In this document: piece by piece, positions 1-8,935 of the stretch
Numbering within the stretch: the first letter of the stretch is position 1
Layout: every line of letters begins with the position of its first letter
Assembly: GCA_023701135.1 (NCBI GenBank)
Contig: JAMPXP010000017.1
Coordinates: 1 to 64,000, forward strand
Length of the DNA: 64,000 nt
Source: Desulfobacula sp.
GTDB taxonomy: Bacteria > Desulfobacterota > Desulfobacteria > Desulfobacterales > Desulfobacteraceae
Reading direction: 5' to 3'
Notes under the pieces: generated by a model
The model's input: only the letters and a program-made list of their open reading frames with translations
What the model was told of the DNA's origin: nothing
Databases searched by the model: none
Translations under genes and position numbers: made by a program

Positions 1-379
1 TCTCGATTAAAAGAGTTCGGCAGTTGCGGACTGCAATTTTGAATGATCTTTTCACCAGATGTGATGGCCCCCCGGGTTCAGACCGGGACAATATTGTCAA
101 AGATCGAAAAATATTAACACAAGCAAAAACCTAACCGGACACTACTGTAATTTTTTAGTTTATCCTTGGCCTTCATAAAGATAATTTTTCCATCTTTCCA
201 TACAGGAATAGACAGATCCAGAATGGCTGCCTTTTCCGTTGCTTTTTCGGAAGCGCGATACATTGCATTCATTGCTAAGGTCGAATATTATTTTTTATTC
301 ATTCATTATTTACTCCCCCACATCACCAAACCGGTTAAACGGTGTCCGGAAAAGCGGATGCTGATGTATTAACCCCGTT
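1..379. other. Intergenic left edge, no gene supported
   Basis: I find no convincing gene in this 379-base stretch. A 68-codon plus-strand reading frame at 166-372 has no clear ribosome binding site, no recognisable domain and a composition unlike its neighbours, so I leave it out. The only structure I see is a perfect 12-bp palindrome GACAATATTGTC at 87-98. It could be an operator for a gene beyond the left edge, but nothing links it to a known regulator. Confidence 0.5.
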
Positions 380-1765
380 TCAGACGCACAGTGCTTCATG
401 AAGTGCGATCTGGGCTTCGGCGAACTGGCCCCTTTCAACGATGAACTGCATGTTGGTCTGCCGGCTTGTCTGTGAAACGGCGATAATATTGATGGACTTA
501 TGAGCCAGAGCCTGGGCCGCTTTGGCCATTATTCCGGGTTGGGCAATGTTTGAGCCGATGGCGCAGACGATGGCCACCTGGCTTGTCGAGACCTTTTCCA
601 CGACCTCATTGAGTTCGGCCAGTAAATGGGGCGAACAGTCTTTCTCTTCAATGATCAAATCAATGGTATTGGCATTGGTCATCTTGGAGATGTAAGATAT
701 ACGGTATTTGTCTAAAATCTGCATGATACGGAGATCAAATCCTACCTCTCCCACCATTCTGGTATCATGGATTTCTATGCAGGTGACCTGCTTGGAGCCT
801 GTGACAATTTCAACCTTTGACTCCGGAGCGATGAAATCCTTTGTTATGAGTGTTCCCGGGTGATCAGGGTCAAAGGCGTTTTTCACCCGTATGGGGATAT
901 TTTTAATCTCAAGCGGCTTTGACGCTTTTGGGTGTATGGCCTCCATGCCGATATCCGCCAGTTGGTCAGCCACATCATAATTGGTATTACAGACAGGTCT
1001 GACATTTTCTTCACCGATGGTCATCGGATCACCTGAGCAGAGATGGTATTCCTTGTGAATAATTGCCTCATCAGCGCCTAATAATACAGCCACTTTTGAG
1101 AATGTGACCTCGGAGTACCCCCTGTCAAATTCTCTCATGATTCCCTCTGTCCCTTTTGTGTAACCGGTTGCAAAACAGATGGTGGAAAAGGGGTCAATCT
1201 GGGCAAAGCTGTCTTTTATTCGTTCATCAATGGATAATCGGCGGCCGTCATCCCAGCCACTCAGATCGACATAGGTGGTGTTGTACCCTCTGTTCTTAAG
1301 AATATTTGCCGAGTTAAAGGCGCTGTGCATTTCCCCTAAAGAGGCCAAAAGCTCCCTGCCGGCCAGCATCAGTTCCCTGCGGCTGACATATCCCGAGGCC
1401 AGAACATTATCCATGCTTCGCAGGATGTTTATGGCCTGGTCAATCCTGTCACCGATAAAATCATTGGCCTCTTTAACATCAAGCCCGATACTGCTGAAGG
1501 TTTCGTTGAGCTTGTAGAGGGACTCCTGCAGCCGGATCATTTTAATCGGATAGTTCTGCTGATCTTCAAAGAGTTTATAGATGCCCGGCTGATTGGTCTT
1601 CTTATGTTCCAGCAGATCATTGGTAACCCCTGCATAGGCTGACACGATATAAATTCTGCCATATATATGGTCTTTGTCTTTGAGAATGATATTGTCAACG
1701 ATTTCAGAGAATCGCGACATGGAAGTGCCTCCGATTTTTTCAATGCTCAGATGATGTCTGGTCAT
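380..1765 (-). CDS. ask: Aspartate kinase, ectoine-type (Ask_Ect-like)
   Basis: Aspartokinase phosphorylates L-aspartate to aspartyl-4-phosphate, the first step towards Lys, Thr, Met and, in halotolerant bacteria, ectoine. The 461-residue protein opens with the kinase signature EKIGGTSMSRF near residue 10 and has a middle segment with GYSEVTF, IHKEYHL and MGMEAIHPKA. The C-terminal ACT region contains VAIVCAIGSN and NIIAVSQTSRQTNMQFIVE. The GGTSMSR opening, LLEHKKT and GYTKGTEGIM segments match my memory of the specialised ectoine-cluster aspartokinases rather than LysC or ThrA. No ectA, ectB or ectC lies beside it: upstream is a divergent radical SAM gene and downstream is the window edge. 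Family is certain; the ectoine subtype is likely, and its role here is unknown. Confidence 0.88.
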   Translation of the reverse strand: MTRHHLSIEKIGGTSMSRFSEIVDNIILKDKDHIYGRIYIVSAYAGVTNDLLEHKKTNQPGIYKLFEDQQNYPIKMIRLQESLYKLNETFSSIGLDVKEANDFIGDRIDQAINILRSMDNVLASGYVSRRELMLAGRELLASLGEMHSAFNSANILKNRGYNTTYVDLSGWDDGRRLSIDERIKDSFAQIDPFSTICFATGYTKGTEGIMREFDRGYSEVTFSKVAVLLGADEAIIHKEYHLCSGDPMTIGEENVRPVCNTNYDVADQLADIGMEAIHPKASKPLEIKNIPIRVKNAFDPDHPGTLITKDFIAPESKVEIVTGSKQVTCIEIHDTRMVGEVGFDLRIMQILDKYRISYISKMTNANTIDLIIEEKDCSPHLLAELNEVVEKVSTSQVAIVCAIGSNIAQPGIMAKAAQALAHKSINIIAVSQTSRQTNMQFIVERGQFAEAQIALHEALCV

Positions 1766-1905
1766 GGTAATCCTCTACGCTTAAATGAACAGAGACCCGT
1801 CATCTGCTTGGAAAATGATGAGGAAAGGTCTCGTTCATGGTTATAATTCCAAAATTTATCCGATAGTATTAATGCAATCCTTTCGTTTTGGCAACTCTGT
1901 CCGAT

Positions 1906-1935
1906 AAAAATAGGGGACAGACCACTTTATTGCGT
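1906..1935. repeat. REP-like GGGGACAGACCAC motif, single copy
   Basis: The segment AATAGGGGACAGACCACTTT resembles the core of REP palindromes associated with REP-associated tyrosine transposases in many bacteria. Only one copy with this exact core is visible here and no transposase is present. The assignment is by resemblance only. Confidence 0.35.
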
Positions 1936-2042
1936 TGCGGATATTTCACACTATTATATGATGCAGCCTTTGTGAAATTAAAACAAAATTTGTTTTAAAG
2001 GCAGTTTTAATCGATAAGACCGTTGAAAGGATAAATAGGACC

Positions 2043-2957
2043 ATGAATATGGATGTCGGCAATTTAGAAGCACCTGTTTTCAGACCGCCTTCGGAGTGGG
2101 ATTCATTATTAATCAGTGTCACAAATGGATGCACTCACAGATGCACGTTCTGCTCCATGTACCGGACAAAAAAATTTTCAGTGCGGAAGGATATCGAGGA
2201 TATCAAAAACGATATCCGTAAGGCCCGGAAAATGTTCGGAAACCGGGTTGAAAAAATATTTTTAGAAGACGGCAATGCCTTTGTTGTGAAATCCGATGTC
2301 CTCATTGAATTAACAAAATATTGCTATCAGGAGCATCCGAATTTAAGAAAAGTCAGTTCTTATGCTCATGTCAAGGATATCCTCAAGAAGTCGGATGATG
2401 ATTTGAAACAGCTTGCCGACGCCGGTTTTACAATGGTGTATGTGGGGATTGAGAGCGGGGATGACCAGGTCCTGGAAGACTGCAACAAAGGGGCAACCCA
2501 GGACGATTATGCTTTGGCGGCTCAGAAATGCCATCAGGCAGGAATTGACTGGTCCGGGATCTTCCTGTTGGGTCTTGCCGGGAATGACCCGGAAAAAAGC
2601 CACCGGCATGCTGTTGAGTCGGCAAAATTGATAAACCGGATGGCTCCCCCCATGCCAAGGAAATGGTATATTTCCCCGCTCACATTGGAGATGACCCCGG
2701 GGTCTGAGGTACTTGCACAGCATAGAGAAAACAAATTCCAACCCTGTACCGCAACCCGGGTTTTAGAAGAATTGTATACCCTGATCGATAATACGGCCGA
2801 CGACCTGACGGACTGCATATTCAACACGAACCATGCTTCCAATTATCTGAGTCTGAAAGGGGAGCTGGGGAGAGATAAAAAAGAGTTTTTACACAGAATT
2901 GAAGCCGGTATCAAAGATCCGAGGGTCAGGCGCCCTGAATATATGCGCGGGCTGTAA
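2043..2957 (+). CDS. Radical SAM protein (Elp3/MiaB/NifB-like core)
   Basis: A 304-residue radical SAM enzyme of unknown substrate. The [4Fe-4S]/SAM-binding motif CX3CX2C is present as CTHRCTFC near residue 31, preceded by LLISVTNG. A TIM-barrel follows, with FLEDGNA, a YVGIESGDDQVL segment (the SAM-contacting GIESG strand) and IFLLGLAGND. There is no TRAM, B12-binding or SPASM domain and no C-terminal cysteine cluster, so a single-cluster enzyme is expected. The start is ATG at 2043 with GGA-rich sequence just upstream; a second ATG lies two codons in. It stands alone, divergent from ask and convergent with the desaturase, so context gives no hint of substrate. Close relatives are often misnamed coproporphyrinogen oxidases, and I see no specific evidence for that. 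Confidence 0.85.
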   Translation: MNMDVGNLEAPVFRPPSEWDSLLISVTNGCTHRCTFCSMYRTKKFSVRKDIEDIKNDIRKARKMFGNRVEKIFLEDGNAFVVKSDVLIELTKYCYQEHPNLRKVSSYAHVKDILKKSDDDLKQLADAGFTMVYVGIESGDDQVLEDCNKGATQDDYALAAQKCHQAGIDWSGIFLLGLAGNDPEKSHRHAVESAKLINRMAPPMPRKWYISPLTLEMTPGSEVLAQHRENKFQPCTATRVLEELYTLIDNTADDLTDCIFNTNHASNYLSLKGELGRDKKEFLHRIEAGIKDPRVRRPEYMRGL

Positions 2958-2984
2958 AAATAAAACAGCTTACCATTCCGGCTG

Positions 2985-4007
2985 CTAATTGAAACCCGTC
3001 ATTTTTTGGCCTTTCTCATCCCACAGTTTCATCCGGATACAAGACAGGCTTTTTATCAAGGTCAGCGGTTCCTTTTGCTGAAGCTCCGGTACATTATCGT
3101 AGCAATATTTCAAAAAATAATTGGGAATATTGGGATTCAGGTGATGGACGTGATGATAACCGATATTGCCGGAAAACCATCGCAGGACATGGGGGAGCTG
3201 ATAGAATGAACTGCCTTCCATTGCAGCGCGAAGCGGGTCCCAGGCGCCGTTTCGCGCCCAATACCCGCCTTCGAACTGATGCTGGACATAAAACAGCCAG
3301 ATGCCTGCTGCTCCTGCGACCCAGAGCACCGGCATCTGAATCAGGACATAGGTCCGCCACCCGATGGCCCGGGAAGCCGCAAGAAATATAGCGATGATGA
3401 GCAAATTGGTTAACACGACCCCCATCCGCTCTTTATGCTTCACTTTTCGACTGGGCAACCGGTTATGGAGCAGAAAATTAAACAGGGCGCCCAATCCGAT
3501 CAGCACGAAAGGATTCCGGTAGAGCCTGTACATCAGTTTTGCCGATTTTGTTGACGTTTCATACTCTTCTCTCGTCAGTGTCCAGATATCACCGAAACCG
3601 CGTGTGTCAAGGTTTGCATATTTTGCATGATGCCGGAGGTGACAAAACCGCCAGTCTTCAAAGGATGTAAATGCCAGAACCCCGAGGAGATATCCCAGAC
3701 CGGTATTGATCCGCTTTGATTTAAAAAAACACCCGTGCACACAATCATGAAACAGGATAAAGATCCGGACAAGAAAGAAACCGGCAGGAACAGACAGAAT
3801 CCAAATGAAGAAGATCGGATAATCCATGTGAATCAATTGTATCATGATTGCCCATAGACACCCGTACAGGATCAGCGTGTTCATCAATTGCCATATGGCA
3901 TTCGAGCTTTTCGGCACCTGGTACGGTTGTAATTTTGAATACCAATCCGGCCAGATCCGGTGAGATTTTTTGGGAATTGTTTCTTTTTCCGGTTGTCCCA
4001 TAATCAT
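2985..4007 (-). CDS. Membrane fatty acid desaturase
   Basis: Integral-membrane di-iron fatty acid desaturase or hydroxylase, 340 residues. All three histidine boxes are present: HDCVH near residue 88, HLRHH near 124 and HHVHH near 290. Several hydrophobic segments lie between residues 45 and 85 and between 165 and 235. These enzymes insert a double bond into acyl chains using O2 and a reductant, which is notable in a presumed anaerobe. The start at 4007 is favoured by GGAGG seven bases upstream. It lies 75 bp downstream of the NRPS on the same strand, so it may act on the acyl part of the NRPS product or on membrane lipid. The acyl-lipid versus acyl-CoA substrate cannot be told from sequence. 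Confidence 0.88.
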   Translation of the reverse strand: MIMGQPEKETIPKKSHRIWPDWYSKLQPYQVPKSSNAIWQLMNTLILYGCLWAIMIQLIHMDYPIFFIWILSVPAGFFLVRIFILFHDCVHGCFFKSKRINTGLGYLLGVLAFTSFEDWRFCHLRHHAKYANLDTRGFGDIWTLTREEYETSTKSAKLMYRLYRNPFVLIGLGALFNFLLHNRLPSRKVKHKERMGVVLTNLLIIAIFLAASRAIGWRTYVLIQMPVLWVAGAAGIWLFYVQHQFEGGYWARNGAWDPLRAAMEGSSFYQLPHVLRWFSGNIGYHHVHHLNPNIPNYFLKYCYDNVPELQQKEPLTLIKSLSCIRMKLWDEKGQKMTGFN

Positions 4008-4082
4008 GCATATACCTCCGCCTGATTATTTTTATCATCCGGATTATATCAATTCGTGCATCCGGTGACAAGATCGGCATGT

Positions 4083-7000
4083 TCAAACAGGGTCATTCCT
4101 TTCAAGGGCTTCCAGGATGGACAGATAGCGGTTCAAAAGGTCCCGGGCCCTTGATCCGTCAAAACACCGGGCATCATAGTTCATGAACATGTCAAAGCCG
4201 TCATCCAGGGCCGATTGGGAACAGAGCAGGTTTAAGGGATAATGGAACCGGTTAAAGGTGTTGACCCGGGTGAGCCTGAGTCCGTTCAGCCCTGAATAAA
4301 GAGCCTTCTGGATCTCCCCTGTATTGTGGAAATGGATGAAATTAAAGGTGGCCTGGAAGAGCATGTCCTCCCTGTCGATTCCCAGATCTTTGCAGATCAG
4401 GGGAAGGGGGTATTTGCCGTGGGCCTCATGGCGCTGGAGTTCCCGGTGAACCCGCCGGAGATCGCCCGGCGGAATTTTAGCCGGGTCCATGGTAAAGGGC
4501 ATGAGATTCCAGAGATAGCCCACGGTTTCAAAGGGATCGGACATTTCCGCCGACCTCCGGTTGGTCACGATGCCGATGGTCAGGCGATTCGGTTTTGGCC
4601 CCGGGGAGGAGAGCAGGGTCAGGTAGGCCGATAGAAACAGGGTCTTGACCGGGACCTGGAGCTTGCCCGCCAGGGCCTTCAGGGCGAGCCCCCTTAATGC
4701 CGGAATCTTTTCGGCCGCCATGGGAGGGGAGGCCGGGTCGGGTGGGTTTTGCCTCGGGAACCGGGGGCCCCCAAAGCCGGCCTGGAATTGGTTTTTCCAG
4801 AATTGGGCCCCGGCTTCGGACCGCCACCGGCTTTTTTCCAGGGCCACCAGGTCCCGGTAACCGGATAAAGGGGGTCTCGGCGCAGGCTTTTTCCCCTTTT
4901 GCAGGGCCATATAAAAACTGAAAATGCCTTTCATGAATTCGGCATTGCTCCAGCCGTCAATGATGCTGTGGTGGAATTCCGTCAGCAGGACAAGCCCTGT
5001 TTTTGAACAGGGGATAAGGGAGATGCGGTATAAAAGGGATTTCGGATCGGACGGGTCAAAGGGAAGGGTTTCCCGGTTTTTTTTCATGACTTCGTCCACA
5101 AAGGCCTCAAGGGCGGAGCCGCCCCCTTGGAAGGATAAAACACATACAGGGGCATCGATTTTTTTCCGGACAATCTGGAAGGGGCGGTCCGGGTCCGGGA
5201 CAAAGGAGGTTCGAAGGATGGGATGTTCTTCCGCCACCAATTGGATGGCCCGGATCATCAGGGAAAGATTCAAACGGGTATCTTCCAGGAAATAGGCCTG
5301 CTGGAAATGGTAAAATCCCTGGTCCGGGACGCCGCCGGCATAATGCCGCACCATATAGGACTGGTTGAGGCTTAATTCATAGGCCTGTTCGATTCCGGCC
5401 GGGTCCAGGCCCCGGTCCCGGAGGTCCGGTTCTGGAATGTCTATGGCGGCAAGCTGTTCCTGGGTCAGGGACCTGTCTTGTCCGTCCTTTTTAATAAAGG
5501 GCGCGAGTCCTGCCGCATTGGGGCGGGCGAAAAAATCTTCCAATCTCAGGAACAGCCCTTGCTGCTTCAATTTTGCCGCAACCTTGACGGCCAGCAGCGA
5601 ATCTCCCCCAAACCTGAAAAAATCATCGGTTATCCCCAGGTCCTGCCGGCCCAGAACCAGGCGAAATGCCTGGAGCAGGGCCTTTTCCACCGGGCTTTCG
5701 TTCCCGGTGTCCCGGCCTGCCCCGGCAGTCTCGGGGCGGCCGTCATTGGCATCCTCCATCTGCATCAGTTTTTTCCGGTCCACCTTGCCGTTGGGGGTCA
5801 GGGGCAGTTCATCCAGGATCACGAACCGGGCCGGAACCATATGGGCGGGCAGCTTTTTTTTCAGGTGCCGGTCCAGTGAATCCGGGAGGGCCTCTCTGCC
5901 TTTCTGATCCTGAGTTTCATCCGCAAGGGTCATATAGGCCGACAGATAGGAATGATCGCCCTTTGTCTTTAGGACGACCACGGCCTCCCTGATCCGGGCA
6001 TGGGTCAGGATGCAGGATTCGATTTCCCCCAGCTCGATGCGGAATCCCCGGATCTTGACCTGGAAATCGATCCTGCCCTGGTATTCGATGCTCCCGTCGG
6101 GCAGGTACCGGGCCAGGTCCCCGGTCTGGTAGAGCCTGCCTTCACCGAAAGGATCGGCAATAAATTTTTCTTGGGTCAGGTCTGGCCGGTTGAGATATTC
6201 CCTGGCCAGGCCCACCCCGCCGATATAGAGTTCGCCCGTGATCCCTGCGGGAACCGGGACCCTGTTTTTATCCAGGATGTGGAGCCTTGTATTGGCGATG
6301 GGCTTTCCAATGGGCAGGACGGCAAGGTCTGCATCTTTTGGGGCGCAGGCCCGGAAACTGACGTCAATGGAGGCCTCGGTGGGGCCGTATAAATTATGCA
6401 GGTTTGCGGAGGGAAAGACTGTGAAGAATTTCCCGGCCAGGGCCGGGGCCAGGGCTTCACCGCTGCTGAATACCTGTTTCAGGCTCAGGCACCGGAGAGG
6501 TTCCTGTTTTGCCGTTTCCAGAAACAGGGACAGCATGGAGGGGACAAAGTGAAGGGTGGTGATCCTGAATTCATCAATGCAGTCCATGAGGCCGGCCGGG
6601 TCCCGGTGGAGACCCGGAGGGGCCATTACCAGGGTGGCGCCGGTCAAAAGGGGCCAGAAAAATTCCCAGACCGAGACATCAAAGGCAAAGGGCGTTTTCT
6701 GGAGAACCCGGTCCCCGGCCTGAAGCGGGTATTCCTCCTGCATCCACATGAGGCGGTTGAAAAGCCCTGCCTGTATGTTCACCACCCCTTTGGGCCGTCC
6801 CGTGGAGCCCGAGGTATAGATGGCGTATACAGGGGCATCCATGGACAGGTCCAGATCCGGGTTGGACGGATCATAACCGGCCAGACCCTCCCTGTCCAGA
6901 GTCAGGATTATCCATTGGTTTTCCAGACTGGTGAGGTTATGGCGCAGATGGTCCTGGGTCAGGATAAGTCCCATACCGGCATCGGCCGCCATGAATTCGA

Positions 7001-8765
7001 TGCGGTCCATGGGCAGCTCAGGGTCCAGCGGCACATAGGCACAGCCTGCCTTGATCACGGCATAGAGAGCAATGACCATTTCCAGGGAACGTTCCATATA
7101 GACTCCGATAAAGCCGCCGGGCTTTAGATTTTTTTCGCATATATACCGCGCCGCCTGGTTGGCCCGGGCATTGAGCCCGGCATAGGTCAGGCAGGCGTCG
7201 CCGGGCCCGCCGAAGATCACGGCCAAGGCCTTTGGTGTCTTTTTTGCCTGTTCTTCAAAGCAGTGAAGGACCGGTTTTATCCGGGGCCATATTTTTTCGG
7301 TGTGGTTCCATTCATACCATTGCTGGCGGAATTCATCTGGAGTCAGCAGGGCCAGTTGAGACAGGGGCTTGTCCGGGCAACGGAGGCCGTCCAGGATCAG
7401 GTTGATGAAATGACCCTGCATTCTTCTGACAAAATCTTCCTCAAAAAGGTTTTCCCGGTATTCAAAGGCCAGTTCCAGGGTCCCGGAGGCTTTGTCGTGG
7501 TCATAGAGCAGGGTCAGGTCGGCCATGACCTCTCCATAGTCCAGGAAGGTGGGTTTGAGGTTCAATCCCCGGAAACTGAGGCTATGGGTGCCGAAGGCGG
7601 TCTGGCCCAGGCTGATATTGATTTTTTCCGGGGAAAAGGATGGATACTCCTGCCGCAGGTCCCGGATCAGGTCGGCATAGGGGTATTGCTGGTGAAGGCG
7701 GTCGGCATGCCTTTGTCCGGCGATGCGCTCCACCAGGGCCCCGAAGCCGATGTTCTCCGGAACTGCGGTTCGCAGCAGGACCTGGTTTGCCATGAACCCG
7801 GACAGGAAATTGAATTTCCGGTTCCGCGGCCGCAGATTGACGGGATAGCCCAGGACAATGTCTGCCTGGCCCGTGTACCGGTACAGGAGGGCATTGAAGG
7901 CGGCGGCCAGAATGATGAACGGGGTCTTTCGGACCCGGTCTTTGACAGGGCTTTTGACCGGGCTTTTTTTTTGGCCCAGGGCTGAGATGCCGAGCACTGC
8001 CTCCTCCGGCAGGCTGAACCGCAGCCGCCTGCCCCTGGACCCCTCCCCCCTCCGGGGAAGGCCGAAATCCACATGAAAGGCCGCATTTTTAAGGGCCGCC
8101 TGCCAGTAGGTCCGGTCCTTCTGCTGTTCAGGCCCGGGATAGGCCGAGCGGACATACTCCAGATAAGCGCCCATATCCTTGTTCCGGGTGAAGAGGGTTT
8201 TGATGCCCATGGCCATCCTGGTCAGCCAGGGCCGGTTATGGCAGAGAGATAAGAGTTTCAGGCTCAGGGCCCCGGAAAAACCGTCGGATAAAATATGGTG
8301 GGAGACCTGGGAAAACAGGTATTGATCCTTTCCGAACCGGATCAACCGGTAGCCTTCCAGGGGATAATCTCTTACCAGGTCAAACCGTTGCCGGATGCTC
8401 TGTTCATGGATTTCCAGGGCCTTAGCCCTCAAATCCGCTTCCCTTTGGCCGGGTGCCGTCAGATCTATAAACCTGAAATTCGGAATTTCAGGGAATTGAA
8501 CCGGGGTCTTTCTTTTTTTTATCTCGCAGTCGGCTTCCTTTTTGCTTAAAATCACCTGGCGGGGTTCGCCTTCCTTTTCCACGAAATACTGGCGATACCC
8601 GTCCAGATAACCCCTGACCTGGGCCACGGCCCTTTTAAACCGTTTCAGGTCCAGGGCTCCTTGCATTTCAAACTGGAAGGCCGTATTATAGGCCCTGCCG
8701 GTCGGGTTTAATTTCCATTCAATCCACATTCGTTTCTGTTCAGCCGTCAACGTATAGGTCTTCAT
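4083..8765 (-). CDS. Nonribosomal peptide synthetase C-A(Ser)-T-C, no release domain
   Basis: A single-module NRPS followed by a second condensation domain (1,560 residues). C1 has HHILSDG at 156-162. The A domain has YTSGSTGRPKG near 650, NLYGPTE at 791-797, the A6-A8 block near 844-907 and NGKVDRKKL near 992. The T domain has FGGDSLL at 1052-1058; Ser1056 would carry phosphopantetheine. C2 has HHSIIDG at 1265-1271. Aligning the pocket to GrsA gives D696 V697 W700 H739 F766 S768 L792 I800 D801 K994, i.e. DVWHFSLIDK, the serine code seen in EntF-type domains. There is no thioesterase or reductase, so C2 probably releases acyl-seryl onto an amine or alcohol. I chose the ATG at 8765 because the C domain starts there and GGGGGG lies just upstream; an in-frame ATG at 8882 lacks a ribosome site. 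Neighbours are ackA upstream and a desaturase downstream. Confidence 0.92.
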   Translation of the reverse strand: MKTYTLTAEQKRMWIEWKLNPTGRAYNTAFQFEMQGALDLKRFKRAVAQVRGYLDGYRQYFVEKEGEPRQVILSKKEADCEIKKRKTPVQFPEIPNFRFIDLTAPGQREADLRAKALEIHEQSIRQRFDLVRDYPLEGYRLIRFGKDQYLFSQVSHHILSDGFSGALSLKLLSLCHNRPWLTRMAMGIKTLFTRNKDMGAYLEYVRSAYPGPEQQKDRTYWQAALKNAAFHVDFGLPRRGEGSRGRRLRFSLPEEAVLGISALGQKKSPVKSPVKDRVRKTPFIILAAAFNALLYRYTGQADIVLGYPVNLRPRNRKFNFLSGFMANQVLLRTAVPENIGFGALVERIAGQRHADRLHQQYPYADLIRDLRQEYPSFSPEKINISLGQTAFGTHSLSFRGLNLKPTFLDYGEVMADLTLLYDHDKASGTLELAFEYRENLFEEDFVRRMQGHFINLILDGLRCPDKPLSQLALLTPDEFRQQWYEWNHTEKIWPRIKPVLHCFEEQAKKTPKALAVIFGGPGDACLTYAGLNARANQAARYICEKNLKPGGFIGVYMERSLEMVIALYAVIKAGCAYVPLDPELPMDRIEFMAADAGMGLILTQDHLRHNLTSLENQWIILTLDREGLAGYDPSNPDLDLSMDAPVYAIYTSGSTGRPKGVVNIQAGLFNRLMWMQEEYPLQAGDRVLQKTPFAFDVSVWEFFWPLLTGATLVMAPPGLHRDPAGLMDCIDEFRITTLHFVPSMLSLFLETAKQEPLRCLSLKQVFSSGEALAPALAGKFFTVFPSANLHNLYGPTEASIDVSFRACAPKDADLAVLPIGKPIANTRLHILDKNRVPVPAGITGELYIGGVGLAREYLNRPDLTQEKFIADPFGEGRLYQTGDLARYLPDGSIEYQGRIDFQVKIRGFRIELGEIESCILTHARIREAVVVLKTKGDHSYLSAYMTLADETQDQKGREALPDSLDRHLKKKLPAHMVPARFVILDELPLTPNGKVDRKKLMQMEDANDGRPETAGAGRDTGNESPVEKALLQAFRLVLGRQDLGITDDFFRFGGDSLLAVKVAAKLKQQGLFLRLEDFFARPNAAGLAPFIKKDGQDRSLTQEQLAAIDIPEPDLRDRGLDPAGIEQAYELSLNQSYMVRHYAGGVPDQGFYHFQQAYFLEDTRLNLSLMIRAIQLVAEEHPILRTSFVPDPDRPFQIVRKKIDAPVCVLSFQGGGSALEAFVDEVMKKNRETLPFDPSDPKSLLYRISLIPCSKTGLVLLTEFHHSIIDGWSNAEFMKGIFSFYMALQKGKKPAPRPPLSGYRDLVALEKSRWRSEAGAQFWKNQFQAGFGGPRFPRQNPPDPASPPMAAEKIPALRGLALKALAGKLQVPVKTLFLSAYLTLLSSPGPKPNRLTIGIVTNRRSAEMSDPFETVGYLWNLMPFTMDPAKIPPGDLRRVHRELQRHEAHGKYPLPLICKDLGIDREDMLFQATFNFIHFHNTGEIQKALYSGLNGLRLTRVNTFNRFHYPLNLLCSQSALDDGFDMFMNYDARCFDGSRARDLLNRYLSILEALERNDPV

Positions 8766-8935
8766 CTTTATCCCCCCGGGTTTATTGATAAAATTCAAGC
8801 ATATATCTATTGAATTCTTATCGAACCCGGCAGGGGTATTCATTAGGGGGAGGGCGGTTTTTTTTAAGATCCCCTCCACCATACCGGCAAGGAAGGGGAG
8901 GGGAAAGGAGGCGGTTTATATCAGGCGGGGAGGAA

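Noticed and set aside
166-372. 68-codon plus-strand reading frame near the left edge
   Set aside because: No ribosome site, no recognisable domain and no neighbour support; likely chance.
4083-8765. Many long plus-strand frames opposite the NRPS
   Set aside because: They are GC-rich antisense shadows without ribosome sites or domains.
8766-8882. Longer NRPS start at 8882
   Set aside because: The extra 39 residues precede the C domain, show no similarity and have no ribosome site; ATG 8765 has one.
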